DNA of 64,000 nt from Pseudomonas neustonica (GTDB lineage: Bacteria; Pseudomonadota; Gammaproteobacteria; Pseudomonadales; Pseudomonadaceae): contig NZ_RKKU01000024.1 of NCBI RefSeq assembly GCF_003797945.1, forward strand, positions 1 through 64,000, in the 5' to 3' direction. Positions 60,126-64,000 of the stretch are shown here, piece by piece (position 1 is the stretch's first letter; every line of letters begins with the position of its first letter). The position numbers and the translations under genes were made by a program. The notes beneath the pieces are model-generated. The model was not told the origin of the DNA. It ran no database searches and worked only from the letters and a program-made list of their open reading frames with translations.

Positions 60126-61586
60126 ATGGATAGGTCAGTAACCCCCGTCTGGGAAAAAAATCTGTTCCTGGGCGCATGGCAACTTGGCGAAGGTGAACAA
60201 GTTGCAGTTACAGAGCCAGCAACCGGAGAAGTCATCTCGCACCTGATGACCGCTACTCCAGCCGATGTTGATCGTGCTGCCACTTTCGCACAAGCGACTC
60301 AACAGCAGTGGATGAATGTTCCTTTTGATCAGAAAGCCGAGATTCTTCGCAAGGCTGCCGCCCTTTTAAAGGAGCGGGCAGAGGAAATCAACGGATGGAA
60401 TACCCGGGAGTGTGGCTCAATTGCACCGAAGGCCGCATTTGAGCTGCAGTCGACCTATGAGCAAGCGCAAATGGCGGCTGCTCTACCTATGCAGGCCAAC
60501 GGCAAGATCTTCCCATCCACAACGCCAGGAAAACGAAATTACTGGACGCGCGTGCCCTTGGGTACAGTCGGCGTGATTGCGCCTTGGAACTTCCCAATCC
60601 TTCTGGCCATGCGTTCCGTTTTCCCAGCGTTGGCAATGGGTAACTGCGTGATCCTGAAACCCGATCTTAAAAGTGCCATTTGTGGCGGAGCGTTAATGGC
60701 TCAGATACTGGAGGACGCTGGGCTACCAGCAGGTGTCTTTCACGTACTGCCAGGCGGGCCGGAAGTGGGCGAAGCACTGGTCGAACATCCGCTAGTCAAA
60801 ATGATTTCCTTCACTGGCTCTACTGCAGTGGGCAGAAAAATCGGTGAAACCTGCGGCCGGATGCTGAAGAAGGTTGCACTGGAGCTAGGCGGTAATAACG
60901 CGCAGATAGTCCTTGGAGATGCTGATCTCGACATCGCCAGCTCGTGCGGGGCCTGGGGTTCATTCTTGCACCAGGGACAGATCTGTATGCAAACTGGTCG
61001 TCACTTGGTGCATCAAGACGTAGCACATGAGTACATTGAGCGGCTTGCCGCTAGGGCTAGAAATCTGGTTTGCGGTGATCCACACCAGGAGCAAGTGCAT
61101 CTCGGCCCGCTGATCAACGACACCCAGGCTCGCCGTGTCGAGGATCTCATTAATCGCTCTCTCGAAATGGGCGCCAGGCTCGTTGCTGGCGGCAAACGCA
61201 ACGGCAGCTTCTTTGAAGCTACTGTAATCGCCGATGTGACTCCCGACATGCCCGTATTCGCTGAGGAAGTCTTCGGTCCAGTAGCTCCGGTAATGGTCTT
61301 CAATTCGGATGCCGATGCCTGTTCGTTGGTCAACCAGTCCCCGTATGGCTTGGCCGCAGCCATTCACTCAGGTTCGACAGAGCGAGCACTCAAGATCGCA
61401 GGGCAGCTAAAAGTCGGCATGATCCATATCAACGATCAAACCGTGAACAACGAGTTCCAAGTTCCTTTTGGCGGCATGGGCAGCTCCGGCAACAGCGGTC
61501 GTTTTGGCGGCCCCGCTAATATCGAAGAGTTCACTACCAGTCAATGGGTCAGCGTGATGGCCGAGGGCATTCAATACCCGTTCTGA
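60126..61586 (+). CDS. Aldehyde dehydrogenase, benzaldehyde dehydrogenase-like
   Basis: A 486-residue NAD(P)-dependent aldehyde dehydrogenase. The catalytic Cys is in FLHQGQICMQTGRH, the general-base Glu in ALELGGNNAQIVL, and the Asn in PWNFPILLAMRSVFPALAMGN. The HQGQICM signature is typical of benzaldehyde and vanillin dehydrogenases. It would produce an aromatic acid such as benzoate, the substrate of the ben genes in the same window. A terminator follows. Confidence 0.88.
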   Translation: MDRSVTPVWEKNLFLGAWQLGEGEQVAVTEPATGEVISHLMTATPADVDRAATFAQATQQQWMNVPFDQKAEILRKAAALLKERAEEINGWNTRECGSIAPKAAFELQSTYEQAQMAAALPMQANGKIFPSTTPGKRNYWTRVPLGTVGVIAPWNFPILLAMRSVFPALAMGNCVILKPDLKSAICGGALMAQILEDAGLPAGVFHVLPGGPEVGEALVEHPLVKMISFTGSTAVGRKIGETCGRMLKKVALELGGNNAQIVLGDADLDIASSCGAWGSFLHQGQICMQTGRHLVHQDVAHEYIERLAARARNLVCGDPHQEQVHLGPLINDTQARRVEDLINRSLEMGARLVAGGKRNGSFFEATVIADVTPDMPVFAEEVFGPVAPVMVFNSDADACSLVNQSPYGLAAAIHSGSTERALKIAGQLKVGMIHINDQTVNNEFQVPFGGMGSSGNSGRFGGPANIEEFTTSQWVSVMAEGIQYPF

Positions 61587-61643
61587 ACACCGACCTGCAC
61601 AAATCAATCTTGGGTGCCTGTCCTCAGCGGGCGACGTGCACTT

Positions 61644-61677
61644 ACCCAAAAGGCTTCATGCCTTTTGGGTTTTTTTA
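61644..61677 (+). terminator. Terminator of the GMC/aldehyde dehydrogenase operon
   Basis: ACCCAAAAGGC (61644-61654) pairs with GCCTTTTGGGT (61660-61670) around TTCAT, followed by seven T. Perfect 11-bp stem. Confidence 0.92.
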
Positions 61678-61868
61678 TGCCAACTGCCCTATCTGCGACG
61701 ATCCGTTCATGTCTATGCAATCACTAGATAATCATGTCCAGGAAGCGGATAGCTTCTTAGTCCCTTGACGCCTCTGATGATCCGGCAATAAAAACAATTA
61801 GAGATATTGAAATGAGCAGAATAAGAACGGCAACCATTGCAATACTAGCGCTCAGGCTTATCGTCGGA

Positions 61869-62144
61869 CTAAATATAAGTACACTGGCCGCACAGGTTCG
61901 GCAATATGCTAAGACTAGCGATCAACTCCTGCCTTTGCTCTTCCATGGCGACACACACGTAAACGCTGTTCAAGGTGGTAATCACGACAAACTCCCCATT
62001 CTCAGCAAAGCCGACGACATACGACGTGTGGAATAGGTTTCCATCAACGAAGCGCCCCGTTAGCGGATCCGCTTTGACGTGACGATACACCCACCCCACG
62101 CAAACGGTTCGCACCACAAAGGGATCTACCAGCAAGCCTGTCAC
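61869..62144 (-). CDS. Small conserved-looking hypothetical protein
   Basis: A 91-residue protein. The segment GWVYRHVKADPLTGRFVDGNLFHTSYVVGFAENGEFVVITTLNSVYVCV has a regular strand-turn pattern with DG and TS motifs that I recall from small hypothetical proteins of Pseudomonas mobile DNA. It overlaps a plus-strand frame that looks less protein-like. The function is unknown. Confidence 0.6.
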   Translation of the reverse strand: MTGLLVDPFVVRTVCVGWVYRHVKADPLTGRFVDGNLFHTSYVVGFAENGEFVVITTLNSVYVCVAMEEQRQELIASLSILPNLCGQCTYI

Positions 62145-62274
62145 AGGGAGAGAAAAGCACGAGTATCAAACGCCCTTTGCAATAAAGCCGACAACGGATC
62201 ATTCATGCGGCAAGTCCTTTCGAGTCGGCAGGTCAATATCACTAAGCGGCTGGAAGCCTTTATGGGGCCTCCCG

Positions 62275-63594
62275 TTAGGTACCAACGACCCCGATGATTT
62301 CTTCAAGCGCTGGTTTGGTTTGAAGTCCTGAACGCACGAGATCAGCGAACTGGCACATCATCTGGACGGCGCCGGGATTATCCTGTGCTTGCAGGATAAA
62401 TGACCTGACCAGGCTCTCCAGAGCTTCGTCCGCCTCGGTGCTCGAGTGATGGACCAACTGAGCAAATCTTTCATGCGCCTGCTGCCCATTGGTGTTCTCA
62501 TCCAGGCCGAACAGCCTTGAAAAAACAGTCCCCAAAGAACCAGCGAGATGGTGCTCAGGCCGACTCCAGTATCTGCTGATGCCATCTTCCTGCCCTGCCC
62601 TCTCAAGCTGCTTTCGTATCTTGTTAGGGATAGTCGCTGATGCCTTGATGCGATTGAAGTACATGTGGCTGGCAAGACTCGACGCATCCTTTACTACCTT
62701 CCAGATAACGGACCACAACTGGGAGGTGCTATAGACACGCAAAGCTTGTCTGATCGTGCCTTTGATTCTCTCGACGTCCTCAGATCCGAAGGCGAGATTG
62801 TAGATTCGGCACTGGTCTAGAAGGTATCTCGCGGCGTCGCTGGTAGCATAATCAAGCCAAAGATCGAACAAGGCGTCTGGGTTGTTGAACTCTCGCTCCG
62901 CGATCCTTCTTATGACGTCCTCCCCCCGCCCATATTTGTCGTCGGCAACTAGGAAAAACTCTGCCTGAGCCCAGCGCATCACAATCTGACCGTTTTCAAG
63001 AAAATAGGTCCCTGGCCTTGCCGCGCTAGGCTGATCCAAGATTATCCCTACCTCACGCAGGCGTCTGAGAAAAAAACCGCCATCATAGGGAGCCAGCGCG
63101 GCGCATTCATTCTCCCTGAAAGTACCTTTAGTAAGGCGAGGGCCTATTAGAGCGTCCATGGCCAACAGCAGCACACAGATATCATCTGGCAATGCATCGT
63201 ATGAGATAGTCCTGCAAGCCATGTCATGACTGCGCTTCTGCAACACGCGCTGTAGCTCGGCCTCTTCGGCTTGCTTTATCCGAAGCTCATCTTGCTTGAT
63301 ACGCTCTGCACATGGAGTGCAAGGGCGGATAGAAAGCTCAAATGCTTTTCTCGGCTCATGACGCTTGGTTACCAAGACTGGCCCATTGCAAAGACTGCAC
63401 TGCTGATTCTCATCATAAGCACGACAATACTTGCGTACATGGCTGCTTATAAAACTTGACTGAGTCAGCTGACGAAAGGGAACCAGACCAGTCACTTTCT
63501 CCAAGTACGTACCCGCTTCATCCATTGCCCAGTACCGCTTCGCCAGTTCAATCTCGTCGGGATCCTGGGTTAAAAACTCTAGCCTAACTGCCAT
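62275..63594 (-). CDS. Hypothetical protein with cysteine pairs
   Basis: A 439-residue protein of unknown family. Two CxxC pairs (CSLCNGPVL near residue 66 and CTPCAERI near 92) suggest a zinc-binding domain. A charged helix (RIKQDELRIKQAEEAELQRVLQ) follows. The remaining 300 residues are largely helical (IWKVVKDASSLASHMYFNRIKASATIPNKIRKQLERAG). It is followed upstream by the metallophosphoesterase gene in the same direction (34-bp gap), so they may form an operon. Confidence 0.7.
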   Translation of the reverse strand: MAVRLEFLTQDPDEIELAKRYWAMDEAGTYLEKVTGLVPFRQLTQSSFISSHVRKYCRAYDENQQCSLCNGPVLVTKRHEPRKAFELSIRPCTPCAERIKQDELRIKQAEEAELQRVLQKRSHDMACRTISYDALPDDICVLLLAMDALIGPRLTKGTFRENECAALAPYDGGFFLRRLREVGIILDQPSAARPGTYFLENGQIVMRWAQAEFFLVADDKYGRGEDVIRRIAEREFNNPDALFDLWLDYATSDAARYLLDQCRIYNLAFGSEDVERIKGTIRQALRVYSTSQLWSVIWKVVKDASSLASHMYFNRIKASATIPNKIRKQLERAGQEDGISRYWSRPEHHLAGSLGTVFSRLFGLDENTNGQQAHERFAQLVHHSSTEADEALESLVRSFILQAQDNPGAVQMMCQFADLVRSGLQTKPALEEIIGVVGT

Positions 63595-63628
63595 TCACAA
63601 TGCCTTTTTCATTTGGTGCATCTGCCAG

Positions 63629-64000
63629 TCATACCTCGAGAACCAGAGTCGGGTCAAAACCCTCGACTTCTCCCGGATAGCCTCGCGGATTGCTCACCAC
63701 CCGAGTACCGTTGATAACGTAATCAACAGGGAAATGGGTGTGCCCGTGGAGCCATAAATCTACTGGCGCTACAATCAGATCATCCCACGCGTTGGCGAAA
63801 GCGCCGTCAAGCAGACCGCCTGCATGGGGGCTGCCCTCTAGCGATTTCATTGACGGGGCATGATGGGTGATCACAACTGTCTTGCCGTCAAACGGCGTAG
63901 CCAAACACTCTGTGAGCCAGCTCCTACTGGCTAGGGATCGGGCTATGAGATCAGCGGGCTCGATAAAACGGGATTTTTCAGCGCGAATGCATTTGAAGTC
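63629..64000 (-). CDS. Metallophosphoesterase, C-terminal part (continues off the right edge)
   Basis: The open frame extends without a stop from 63629 to the window edge; the short reading from 63904 (TTG) is only part of it. The visible 123 residues include the calcineurin-type metal motifs TVVITHHAPS (GNHE/HH region) and LWLHGHTHFPVDY (GHxH), then VVSNPRGYPGE. The N-terminal motifs (DxH, GDxxD) lie outside the window. The substrate is unknown. Confidence 0.85.
   Translation of the reverse strand, partial: DFKCIRAEKSRFIEPADLIARSLASRSWLTECLATPFDGKTVVITHHAPSMKSLEGSPHAGGLLDGAFANAWDDLIVAPVDLWLHGHTHFPVDYVINGTRVVSNPRGYPGEVEGFDPTLVLEV

Noticed and set aside
61812-62036. 74-residue plus-strand frame (MSRIRTATIAILALRLIVG)
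   Set aside because: It starts like a signal peptide, but the rest lies opposite a more protein-like minus-strand gene and shows no conserved pattern. The minus-strand reading was preferred.

Overview
The window looks like a chromosomal segment of a pseudomonad (Pseudomonadaceae, perhaps the Halopseudomonas/Stutzerimonas side; inferred from moderate GC, the lambda-like siphophage type and the cat/ben/pca gene set; species not determined). It has two halves: a lambdoid prophage (about 1-36 kb) and an aromatic-compound catabolic region (about 39-61.6 kb). A short recombined junction with an integrase, a tRNA-Thr remnant and pseudogenes lies between them.

Prophage. Late genes run on the minus strand from about 17.6 kb leftwards: a probable Q-type antiterminator, a leader with a terminator, a holin-like gene, terminase small and large subunits, gpW-like joiner, portal, ClpP-type protease, decoration protein (frameshifted), major capsid, head-tail connectors, tail tube and tape measure. 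Replication and regulation genes (cro-like, CII-family, DUF5131, Toprim primase, SF3-type helicase) precede them on the same strand. The CI-like repressor diverges at 23.16 kb. A second early operon (24.6-33.8 kb, plus strand) carries small phage genes, a KilAC-type protein, a PrtN-like activator, DUF2303, a C5 cytosine methyltransferase, DUF4224 and a tyrosine integrase. Near-identical operator arms sit at the cI/cro intergenic region and at the promoter of the second early operon, so one repressor probably controls both. A cluster of 19-bp repeats next to the helicase gene is a candidate replication origin.

Accessory cargo. Three places carry genes not expected for phage growth: (i) a three-gene operon at 159-2052 coding for a GHKL-ATPase/STAS protein, a STAS-like DUF4325 protein and a small membrane protein, with a 10-bp homopolymer at its likely transcription start; (ii) a zinc-ribbon membrane protein at 5852-6610 with its own terminator inside the tail genes; (iii) a three-gene minus-strand cassette at 33812-35853 beside the integrase. 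The extreme left edge holds the 5' end of what looks like a group II intron placed directly after a terminator.

Junction. A 50-nt 3' fragment of tRNA-Thr(UGU) followed by a P4-type integrase (36274-37704) with four upstream direct repeats marks a second integration event. A decayed GNAT acetyltransferase and a LysR gene lacking its DNA-binding half follow.

Catabolic half. catB-catC-catA-benA-benB-benC-benD-benK run in one direction, with benE behind a terminator. They diverge from a LysR regulator whose intergenic region holds two ATAC-N7-GTAT-type sites 21 bp apart. An IclR regulator (PcaR-type) diverges from pcaI-pcaJ-pcaF-pcaD. Together these convert benzoate to catechol, then to cis,cis-muconate, muconolactone, beta-ketoadipate, and succinyl-CoA plus acetyl-CoA. 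Further right, a sigma-54 activator of the AcoR type diverges from an operon for an outer-membrane channel, a Tat-exported small subunit, a GMC alcohol dehydrogenase and an aromatic-type aldehyde dehydrogenase, behind a good -24/-12 promoter. I infer this operon oxidises an aromatic alcohol to an acid such as benzoate that feeds the ben pathway. The right end has genes of unknown function and a partial metallophosphoesterase.
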